From: Microbacteriaceae bacterium
GTDB lineage: Bacteria; Actinomycetota; Actinomycetes; Actinomycetales; Microbacteriaceae
Reading direction: 5' to 3'
Length of the DNA stretch: 7,442 nt
NCBI GenBank assembly: GCA_030725885.1
Contig: JANRET010000044.1
Span: forward strand, 1-7,442
Positions 1 through 6,779 of the stretch are shown in pieces. The notes under the pieces are model-generated. The model worked only from the letters and a program-made list of their open reading frames with translations. It ran no database searches and had not been told where the DNA came from. Position numbers and translations under genes: made by a program. Position 1 is the first letter of the stretch. Each line of letters begins with the position of its first letter.

Positions 1-9
1 CTATTGGGG

Positions 10-30
10 CTCCGCCGCTATTTGGCGGAG
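10..30 (-). terminator. Possible terminator hairpin at the end of ndh
   Basis: A perfect 7-bp inverted repeat (arms CTCCGCC and GGCGGAG) with a 7-nt loop sits across the ndh stop codon, which lies in the loop. On the minus strand it is followed by CCCCAATAG and then the window edge, so no U-tract can be seen. It may be the terminator of the five-gene run, or just a GC-rich hairpin at the gene end. Confidence 0.3.
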
Positions 31-1340
31 GGGGATGCGTAAGCGCGGAAGTACGACTTCGGGGTTTCCCGCAGCGCGAGGGTCGTCGTGTCGCGTCCCA
101 CGAGGAACTGCATAATCCACCCTCCCACGACGCGGAACTTGCGCTCCCACATGGGCATGGCTAAACCGTGATAACCGCGGTGCATGAGCCACGCCGGGAA
201 ACCGGTGATAGCCAACTTTCCAGACTGGAAAACTCCGTACCCCACACCCAAACCGGCCACAGAACCGAGGTTCTTATGTTTGTACTCGACTGGTTTTTCG
301 CCGCGGAGCACCGCGACCAAGTTTTTCGCAAGCGTCTTCGCCTGACGAACAGCGTGCTGAGCGTTCGGAACACACATTCCGCCGACTCCGCCACCGGTGA
401 GATCGGGGACGGCGGCATTGTCTCCGGCCGCCCAGGCGCCGGCCACAATCGTGCCGTCGTTCCTGGTCACCTGCAGCGTTGTCGAAGATTGCATTCGACC
501 GCGGTCGTCGATGGGAAGGTCCATATCGCGAACAACGGGGTTCGCCATCACACCGGCGGTCCAGACGATGAGGTCCGACTCGAACGAAATGCCGTTCGAC
601 AGCTCGACCTTGCCGCCCTTGGCCGACGTCAGTTGCGTATCAAGGTGCACGGTGGCCCCACGGGACGCAAGGTTTTTCAGCACCCAGTGCGAGGTCCGCA
701 GCGACACCTCGGGCATGACGCGGCTCATCGCCTCGATCATGTGGAATTTCGTGTCGTCGATGGTGAGTTCGGGGTACTGCGACAGCATCGCTGACGCAAG
801 AGACCGCAACTCGGCGAAGGTCTCGATGCCGGCGAATCCTCCACCGATTACCGTGACGGTGAGAAGGCGGTCGCGCTCTTTGCCTTTCGGGAGGTTCGCG
901 GCCTTGGCAAAATTGTCGATGATCCGGTCACGCACGGCAAGAGCCTCTTCGATGGACTTCATGCCGAAGGCCTCTTCCGCTACTCCCGGAATCGGGAACG
1001 TACGCGAAACGGAACCGGCGGCGATCACGATGTGGTCGTACTTGACCGAGTAGGTCTTTCCCGCCGAGGGTTCGATGGTCGCCGTTTTCTTCGCGTGGTT
1101 CACGCTGATAACGCGACCCTGGACAACGTGGGTCTTCTTCAGGTGTCGGCGAAGAGGCACAATCACGTGACGCGCCTCGATCAAGCCGGCAGCGACCTCG
1201 GGCAGGAACGGGTGGTACGTCATGTACGGAAGCGGGTCAACAATCGTGACCTCTGCTTCGCCGCGACGGAGCCGTTTTTGAAGTTTGAAGGCAGTGTAAA
1301 AACCGGTGTAACCACCACCGACGATAAGAATTTTGGCCAC
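18..1340 (-). CDS. ndh: Type II NADH dehydrogenase (NDH-2), 440 aa
   Basis: A single-subunit flavoenzyme that oxidises NADH and passes electrons to quinone at the inner face of the membrane without pumping protons. Visible motifs are an N-terminal FAD dinucleotide fold (GGGYTG, residues 8-13), the AAG segment near 107-109, a second Rossmann fold for NADH (VIGGGFAG, 164-171), the FAD-contacting AAGDNAAVPD (304-313) and the quinone-side AQHAVRQA (327-334). The tail has GGWIMQFLVGRD (406-417), the usual membrane-associating end of this family, and the length is normal. The start chosen is GTG at 1340: it begins exactly at the FAD fold (VAKILIVGGGY) and has AGGAG eight bases upstream, while the frame upstream overlaps DUF501 and looks non-coding. 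It lies 40 nt after DUF501 and is probably the last gene of the hisS-eno-ftsB-DUF501-ndh run. Electron acceptor (menaquinone in most actinobacteria) is family knowledge. Confidence 0.95.
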   Translation of the reverse strand: MAKILIVGGGYTGFYTAFKLQKRLRRGEAEVTIVDPLPYMTYHPFLPEVAAGLIEARHVIVPLRRHLKKTHVVQGRVISVNHAKKTATIEPSAGKTYSVKYDHIVIAAGSVSRTFPIPGVAEEAFGMKSIEEALAVRDRIIDNFAKAANLPKGKERDRLLTVTVIGGGFAGIETFAELRSLASAMLSQYPELTIDDTKFHMIEAMSRVMPEVSLRTSHWVLKNLASRGATVHLDTQLTSAKGGKVELSNGISFESDLIVWTAGVMANPVVRDMDLPIDDRGRMQSSTTLQVTRNDGTIVAGAWAAGDNAAVPDLTGGGVGGMCVPNAQHAVRQAKTLAKNLVAVLRGEKPVEYKHKNLGSVAGLGVGYGVFQSGKLAITGFPAWLMHRGYHGLAMPMWERKFRVVGGWIMQFLVGRDTTTLALRETPKSYFRAYASPSAK

Positions 1341-1348
1341 GACGAATG

Positions 1349-1353
1349 CTCCT
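1349..1353 (-). promoter_or_regulatory. Shine-Dalgarno site of ndh
   Basis: The minus strand reads AGGAG, then eight bases, then GTG at 1340. This site decides for the GTG start over the longer frame open to 1454. It sits in the 40-nt gap after the DUF501 stop, so ndh has its own translation initiation signal. Confidence 0.75.
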
Positions 1354-1380
1354 GATTTTGGGACGGACAACCTCTCAAAC

Positions 1381-1884
1381 TTATCGCGTTTCTGGCGCAC
1401 ACACGCATCGTGTCGGCGACCACGAACACGCGGTGAGGGCGTCGTCCCCCACAAGGTTCACGCCCGGCCCAACCGCAAGGCTGTGCGCGGCGAGAGCGTG
1501 CAAACATTTGACGCGCGTCGGCATTCCCCCGGCACTGATTCCGTGGACCTCGGCGACGTGTCCATGCCGGTCGCGATCGATGATGTACGCCTCGTGCGCA
1601 GCGCGATAGGCGGCCGAAAAATCGGGCTGCTCGGCCAGCTTGTTCTGTTCGACGACCATGAATCCGTTGGCCTCGAGAGTCGAGAGCGCCGCGGTCGCGC
1701 CCGGATGCGTCAGGTAGTAAAACGTGGGAAACGGTGAGCCGTCGGCCAAGCGTGGCTTGGTGGCGACGACAGTGGGGGCGCCGCACACGCAGCGCGCGGC
1801 GACTCCGACAACGTCACGCATCGGGCGACCGAGTTGGATCTGCATGATTTCGAGGTCGCGGTCAGATGCGGCGTCGATGGTCAC
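1381..1884 (-). CDS. DUF501 family protein, 167 aa
   Basis: A soluble protein of the actinobacterial DUF501 family, equivalent to Rv1025 of M. tuberculosis by position and sequence style; its function is unknown. Family-typical stretches are QLGRPMRDVVGVAARC (17-32), CGAPTVV (34-40), PRLADGSPFPTFYYLTHPGA (44-63), AHEAY (96-100), GMPTRVKCLHALAAHSLA (120-137) and GPGVNLVGDDAL (139-150). No signal peptide or membrane segment is visible. The GTG start at 1884 overlaps the ftsB stop as GTGA, the usual arrangement for translational coupling; no strong ribosome-binding site is seen, which fits coupling. Cysteines fall in two CxC pairs (C32/C34, C160/C162), with C127 and H129 in the conserved core. 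The persistent link to ftsB and eno suggests, without proving, a role near division or cell-wall growth. Confidence 0.9.
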   Translation of the reverse strand: MTIDAASDRDLEIMQIQLGRPMRDVVGVAARCVCGAPTVVATKPRLADGSPFPTFYYLTHPGATAALSTLEANGFMVVEQNKLAEQPDFSAAYRAAHEAYIIDRDRHGHVAEVHGISAGGMPTRVKCLHALAAHSLAVGPGVNLVGDDALTACSWSPTRCVCAPETR

Positions 1885-2366
1885 TCGGATTCCGTTTCGG
1901 GTTTCGCAGCAAATGCATAAGACTGCACGAACGCCTCGACCCAATCGATTGAGGTCCGTTGCACCGTGCCGAGCACCTCGTTGGACTTGGTGGGTTTGGC
2001 GTCGACATCGTTGACGACCAAATAGGAAATATCCCCCGGGTACACAAACATGAGCCGTTCCCGAGCTTGCGCTTCGATGTACGCCCGGTCCGACCACCGA
2101 TCCACGTCCGCCTGTGCTTCCGCAAGGGCGGCGCGAGCGGCAGCGACCTCGTTGTCCAACTCGGCGAGCCGCGCCTGTTGTTCGAACCAGATCTGAACCG
2201 GGTGAGACAAATCAACGACGGCCGCGACCGCAATAATTACGCCCACGATGATGGCGCCACTGCGCTGAATCTCTCGATTGAGCACGTTATCGAGCGTCTG
2301 CCGCACACCACCACGAGGCCGACGAGATTCTCGGATGGGACGTCCGGGAGGTCGCGGGCTAGTCAT
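1881..2366 (-). CDS. ftsB: Septum formation initiator FtsB/DivIC, 161 aa
   Basis: A bitopic divisome protein; family members form a complex with FtsL and FtsQ/DivIB that controls septal peptidoglycan synthesis. Visible parts in order: an arginine- and proline-rich cytoplasmic N-terminus (1-36), one transmembrane helix (about 37-54, SGAIIVGVIIAVAAVVDL), an alanine- and glutamate-rich predicted coiled coil (about 60-92), and the conserved family segment YIEAQARERLMFVYPGD (96-112). The tail to 161 is a poorly conserved extracytoplasmic extension. It follows eno by 42 nt and overlaps DUF501 by four bases, the same order as eno-Rv1024-Rv1025 in M. tuberculosis. The ATG at 2366 has no recognisable Shine-Dalgarno site. 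Naming differs among actinobacteria (FtsB, DivIC); the family assignment is firm. Confidence 0.92.
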   Translation of the reverse strand: MTSPRPPGRPIRESRRPRGGVRQTLDNVLNREIQRSGAIIVGVIIAVAAVVDLSHPVQIWFEQQARLAELDNEVAAARAALAEAQADVDRWSDRAYIEAQARERLMFVYPGDISYLVVNDVDAKPTKSNEVLGTVQRTSIDWVEAFVQSYAFAAKPETESE

Positions 2367-2372
2367 GTGACA

Positions 2373-2378
2373 AGGGTA
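2373..2378 (-). promoter_or_regulatory. Candidate -10 hexamer for a leaderless ftsB transcript
   Basis: The minus strand reads TACCCT, six bases, then the ATG of ftsB. This places the two best conserved -10 bases (A at -11, T at -7) correctly if transcription begins at the start codon. No -35 box is visible. A TANNNT match is common by chance, so this is weak and rests mainly on the missing Shine-Dalgarno site. Confidence 0.22.
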
Positions 2379-2408
2379 ACCCGAGGGTCGGCAATACGAC
2401 CGAAGGGA

Positions 2409-3722
<1,314 letters not shown>

Positions 3723-3726
3723 GGCG

Positions 3727-4974
3727 TTAGCCGATGGTCTTCCATTCCAGAGACTCCCCTGGGTTCAGAAAGGCGTATCGGCGGAATCCGTCGTTCTCGA
3801 GCTGGTCGAGAATCGCGCGGGTGTTTTTGGTTTTGTGAACGAGCCGAACCCGAAGCCCCTCGGCAATCAAGTCACGCTTGTGCGCAATCAACTCGGCGGG
3901 GGACATGTGCGGGTCGTAGATCACCGCGACCGAGTCCGATTCGGCAACGTCCTCCGCGCGAACGAGATCGACGAGTCGTTCGAAACCGAGCGAGAACCCG
4001 ACGGCCGGGACGTCGGTTCCGAGGAATCGACCGATCATGCCGTCGTAACGACCGCCGCCACCGAGCGAATAACCGAGGTCGGGGTGGGCGACTTCGAAAA
4101 TCGCGCCCGTGTAATACCCCATCCCGCGAACCAGGAACGGGTCGAACACCATCGTGACGCCGGTCCCGACCGCCGCCGCGATCTCGGCGAGTTCAGCCAC
4201 CGCGTCGGGAGCGACACCAGCGGGCAGGGCGCCGGTCATCGCTTCGAGCGTCGGTGCCGAGGTGGGGTTGGCGTGACGCCCGAGCAATTCCTCGAGTGTG
4301 GCGAGCGCCGCATCGCCAGCCCCGTGTTCACGCAATTCCGCGACGACGCCCTCGGCGCCGATCTTGTCGAGTTTGTCCAGAGTGATGAGTGCCGACTCGG
4401 TGTTGGTCAGACCGAGCGCCGACAGCAACCCCATCAGAATGCGGCGGTCGTTCAGACGAATCGTGGTGCCCGTGACTCCGAGTCGGTCGAGCGTGGCGCT
4501 CGTGGCGGTGATGAGTTCGATTTCCGCGAGGATGCCGGGTTCACCGATGATGTCGATGTCGCACTGAACGAACTGGCGGAACCGTCCCTTCTGCGGGCGT
4601 TCGGCCCGCCACACCGGAGCAATCTGAATCGCGCGAAAGACGGGGGGAAGCTCGGCGCGATGCGTCGCATAGAAACGGGCGAGCGGAACAGTGAGGTCGT
4701 ATCGCAACCCCATGTCGATCAGGTCCGCGGTGGACGTCGCCGCGGCGATGTCGTCGGGGGTGAGACCGCGCTTGAGCACACCGAACGCGAGTTTTTCGTT
4801 GTCACCGCCGAGACCAGCGGACAAACGCGCCGATTCTTCGACGACGGGGGTCTCGATTTCGTCGAAACCGTTCACCCGGAAGGATTCGCGAATGACGCCC
4901 AGAACCCGATCGCGACGGGCTTTCTCGGCGGGAGTGAAGTCGCGCATCCCTCGGGGTGGGTTCACGGTCGCCAT
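3727..4974 (-). CDS. hisS: Histidyl-tRNA synthetase, 415 aa
   Basis: A class II aminoacyl-tRNA synthetase that charges tRNA-His in the cytoplasm. Seen in order: an N-terminal PPRGMRDFTP, motif 1 region around EIETPVVEE (39-47), RYDLTVPLARF (91-101), motif 2 with VWRAERPQKGRFRQFVQCDI (121-140), the histidine-specific loop LVRGMGYYTGAIFE (281-294, with R283 in the place of the catalytic arginine of HisRS), and motif 3 with GGGGRYDG (305-312) and GFSLGFERL (326-334). A short anticodon-binding domain follows (about 345-415). The ATG at 4974 begins the family N-terminus (MATVNPPRGMRDF); the frame stays open to 5040 but that part is not conserved in style and runs through the divergent spacer. No Shine-Dalgarno site is visible. 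It appears to be the first gene of the minus-strand run, 37 nt before eno. HisZ is unlikely because motif 2, motif 3 and the anticodon domain are all present. Confidence 0.95.
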   Translation of the reverse strand: MATVNPPRGMRDFTPAEKARRDRVLGVIRESFRVNGFDEIETPVVEESARLSAGLGGDNEKLAFGVLKRGLTPDDIAAATSTADLIDMGLRYDLTVPLARFYATHRAELPPVFRAIQIAPVWRAERPQKGRFRQFVQCDIDIIGEPGILAEIELITATSATLDRLGVTGTTIRLNDRRILMGLLSALGLTNTESALITLDKLDKIGAEGVVAELREHGAGDAALATLEELLGRHANPTSAPTLEAMTGALPAGVAPDAVAELAEIAAAVGTGVTMVFDPFLVRGMGYYTGAIFEVAHPDLGYSLGGGGRYDGMIGRFLGTDVPAVGFSLGFERLVDLVRAEDVAESDSVAVIYDPHMSPAELIAHKRDLIAEGLRVRLVHKTKNTRAILDQLENDGFRRYAFLNPGESLEWKTIG

Positions 4975-4980
4975 TTGTTT

Positions 4981-4989
4981 ATTGTTCCA
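4981..4989 (-). promoter_or_regulatory. Candidate extended -10 promoter of hisS (leaderless)
   Basis: The minus strand reads TGG-AACAAT, then AAACAA, then the hisS ATG. The hexamer matches the -10 consensus at four of six positions, including the key A and final T, and has an extended TGn. The six-base distance would put the transcription start at the A of ATG, which agrees with the lack of a ribosome-binding site. No -35 box is evident. Leaderless mRNAs are common in actinobacteria. Confidence 0.4.
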
Positions 4990-5034
4990 CAGGTCAGAGA
5001 CCCCAGACCGAACGGCGCGACCACCCCGATTCGG

Positions 5035-5043
5035 TGGCACACT
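5035..5043 (+). promoter_or_regulatory. Candidate extended -10 promoter of the membrane gene (leaderless)
   Basis: The plus strand reads TGG-CACACT, then GGAAAC, then the ATG at 5050. The layout mirrors the divergent hisS promoter: TGn, a hexamer with A at position 2 and T at position 6, six bases, start codon. The hexamer itself is a weak -10 match and there is no clear -35 box. Only GGA is present as a possible ribosome-binding site, too close to the ATG to be convincing. Confidence 0.28.
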
Positions 5044-5049
5044 GGAAAC

Positions 5050-6138
5050 ATGAGCACCACTGGGTTTATCCCGCGTTTCCTCGAGTCCCTCGCCTCACTG
5101 ACTCGAACCGGTTACTGGGCGATTCTTGTCATCACCACGGCGTCCCTGTCGCTCATCCTCGTCGGGTTGACGGTCGCGAGTGATGCGGCCACCGCGGTCG
5201 GCACCGACTCCGGGCGCATGGCTCTGTCCTTCGCGGTCTTCCTTGTTCTGATTGCCGTCCTTCTCGGCGTCCCGACTGTGTTCATCACGGTGCGCGAAAC
5301 CCTCGGGCGGCTGGGCTTCCTTCACACCTTTCTTCTCTCGATCGTCGTCGGCGGTTCGTTCCTCGTCGCCGCCGCACCCGCGGTTGTCTGGGCAATCCTC
5401 TCAACCGGCGTGACACCCGACGTGTGGCTCCCGACCCTCTCCACCGTCGAGCTTCAGGTCGCGGTCGTCGCAGCGCTGGTCGCGCTGGCACACTGGGCAA
5501 TCGCGAACGATAGCACCGCAGCCACCACCGCTTTCGGTCTCGTCGCGGGAATCACGCTCGGACCACTTCTTGTCGTTGGGGTGGCGTCGTTCGCGCCGCC
5601 GGTTGAACAAACGACGAAAACGTATTTCATCCAGTGGAAAGAGGATGTTCCGGTCGACCCCGAGACGGGTTACCCAATCAATCCCATTTGTGAAACCTCA
5701 CCGTCTATCTCCACAGCGTTTCTCACCGATTATTCAAATCTGTGGGCGTCGGTCACCATCAACCCCGTCGCACTCGTCAGTGCGTCGATTACCCCCGCGA
5801 TTGGCGATTGGCAGGACCCCGGCTATCAGGGCGACGAATGGGAGTCAACCCCGATTGGGATACCCCCCGTGTCTCTTCCGCTCGACCTGTTTTCGTCCGT
5901 CGACCTGAACGTTCGCGGGATGCAACTTCCGATTCGGACCGCCATCGTCGTTGACGAGTGTGCCAATATCGCCGAGTTTGGGACGCCGTATCCCACTCTC
6001 GACGGTGACCGCGCGCCGCGTGACATCATCGAACAGTCGGCGTCCGGATACACCTTTGGAGTGCTTGGTCAGGCCGTCTTTGTCGTAGCCGCAGCAGCCA
6101 TCCTGGTCCCGATTCGACGTCGCGGGCGACGCGCCTAG
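5050..6138 (+). CDS. Unrecognised membrane protein, about six TM helices, 362 aa
   Basis: I do not recognise this protein. Hydrophobic segments lie at about 23-43, 58-80, 92-117, 135-152 and 158-182, followed by a soluble region of about 150 residues (183-335), a sixth helix (336-354) and a basic tail (IRRRGRR). Arginines in the N-terminus, in the 81-89 loop (VRETLGRLG) and in the tail fit an N-in/C-in topology, so the soluble region would be outside the membrane. That region is rich in P, D, T and S, and holds the only two cysteines (C214 in NPICETS, C304 in VDECANI), which could form a disulfide. No enzyme, transporter or lipoprotein motif is seen. The ATG at 5050 is the first plausible start: the frame is open far upstream only because it is antisense to hisS. 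It is the only plus-strand gene, divergent from hisS and convergent with mazG, where lpqU stands in M. tuberculosis. Any role is unknown; it looks intact and codon use resembles its neighbours. Confidence 0.82.
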   Translation: MSTTGFIPRFLESLASLTRTGYWAILVITTASLSLILVGLTVASDAATAVGTDSGRMALSFAVFLVLIAVLLGVPTVFITVRETLGRLGFLHTFLLSIVVGGSFLVAAAPAVVWAILSTGVTPDVWLPTLSTVELQVAVVAALVALAHWAIANDSTAATTAFGLVAGITLGPLLVVGVASFAPPVEQTTKTYFIQWKEDVPVDPETGYPINPICETSPSISTAFLTDYSNLWASVTINPVALVSASITPAIGDWQDPGYQGDEWESTPIGIPPVSLPLDLFSSVDLNVRGMQLPIRTAIVVDECANIAEFGTPYPTLDGDRAPRDIIEQSASGYTFGVLGQAVFVVAAAAILVPIRRRGRRA

Positions 6139-6779
6139 TTTTCCGTCTCCGCCTCGGCGTCCGTGATCAACCGGCGCACGGCGACCCTCACGGCTCCTTC
6201 CGCATCGAGCCCGTTCGCTTTAGCTGCCGCGACAATCGCGACGAGTAGGTCGCCCAGTTCGTCGGTCGTGGTGGTCTCGTCGACCATCTCAGACGGCGCC
6301 GGCTTATTCGTCAATTTGCCGATGACTTTGTCCGCGAGCGCCAGTGCCGGGAGCCCCTTCGGCAGCCCCTCGAACGCGGACGTCCGTTCGGGTTTCTCGG
6401 CGGCTTTCCACTTCTCCCAGTTGGCTACAACCTCGTCGGCCGTATCGGCGCTGAAATCCCCGAACACGTGTGGGTGGCGTCCGACCATTTTGTCGCGGGC
6501 GACGCGGGCGACATCCTCGATGTCGAACGGGTGCTCGGGGTGGGCGCTCCCCAAATCGGCGTGAAACAGCACCTGGTACAACACGTCCCCGAGTTCCTCG
6601 ATCATGTGCGTTCGGTCACCCGATTCGACGGCGTCGATGAACTCGTGGCTCTCTTCGATCAGGTACTTGAGAAGCGACTCGTGTGTCTGTTCGCGATCCC
6701 ACGCGCAGCCGTCCTCGCCGCGCAGCCTCGCCATCACGGCGATGAGGGCGTCGACTTCGGGGTGGGCCGATTCACTCAT
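6135..6779 (-). CDS. mazG: MazG nucleoside triphosphate pyrophosphohydrolase, 214 aa
   Basis: An all-alpha NTP pyrophosphohydrolase that cleaves (d)NTPs to NMP and pyrophosphate; in other bacteria it cleans damaged nucleotides and affects the stringent response. The first domain shows CAWDREQTHESLLKYLIEE (25-43), the metal-binding EExxE (E42, E43, E46) and ExxD (E62, D65 within EELGDVLYQVLFHA), then KMVGRHPHVFGD (97-108) and WEKWKAAEKPER (121-132). A second, degenerate repeat shows DELGDLLVAIV (173-183). It is shorter than the E. coli protein (about 263 residues) but both halves are represented, so it appears complete. The ATG at 6779 overlaps the mfd stop as ATGA, with GGTGA six bases upstream, suggesting coupled translation. 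It ends tail-to-tail with the plus-strand membrane gene, both stops lying in one CTAG. Confidence 0.95.
   Translation of the reverse strand: MSESAHPEVDALIAVMARLRGEDGCAWDREQTHESLLKYLIEESHEFIDAVESGDRTHMIEELGDVLYQVLFHADLGSAHPEHPFDIEDVARVARDKMVGRHPHVFGDFSADTADEVVANWEKWKAAEKPERTSAFEGLPKGLPALALADKVIGKLTNKPAPSEMVDETTTTDELGDLLVAIVAAAKANGLDAEGAVRVAVRRLITDAEAETEN

Larger units (their letters stand above)
4975..5049. other. 75-bp divergent spacer between hisS and the membrane gene
   Basis: This is the largest gene-free stretch in the window. It separates two divergent genes, both lacking a clear Shine-Dalgarno site. The candidate extended -10 elements lie at its two ends, next to each start codon, leaving about 45 bp in the middle for -35 regions or an operator. 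I see no strong inverted repeat in it. Confidence 0.7.

Noticed and set aside
168..1053. Plus-strand open frames opposite ndh (168-794 and 397-1053)
   Set aside because: Both lie fully inside the confirmed ndh gene on the other strand and have no recognisable protein features.
1341..1454. Longer N-terminus for ndh
   Set aside because: It overlaps the DUF501 end, shows no NDH-2 similarity, and skips the good AGGAG placed for GTG at 1340.
1220..1786. Minus-strand open frame spanning the DUF501-ndh junction
   Set aside because: It is a shifted frame of both genes; its apparent length comes from GC bias.
1885..2097. Longer N-terminus for the DUF501 protein
   Set aside because: It lies in another frame of ftsB and is unlike DUF501; the GTGA overlap at 1881-1884 is the natural start.
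2388..2403. Short inverted repeat GGTCG/CGACC in the eno-ftsB gap
   Set aside because: A 5-bp stem with no U-tract is too weak for a terminator or operator.
4975..5040. Longer N-terminus for hisS from GTG at 5040
   Set aside because: It would fill the divergent spacer, and the family N-terminus begins at MATVNPPRGMRDF.
3835..5049. Upstream extension of the plus-strand membrane protein by 405 codons
   Set aside because: The extension is antisense to hisS, is charged and low in hydrophobic residues, and would bypass the clean ATG at 5050 and the natural divergent spacer.
6118..6142. Hairpin CGTCG-CGGG-CGACG followed by TTTT at 6139-6142 as a plus-strand terminator
   Set aside because: The stem is only 5 bp and the four T bases begin seven bases after it; such repeats are frequent in GC-rich coding sequence.
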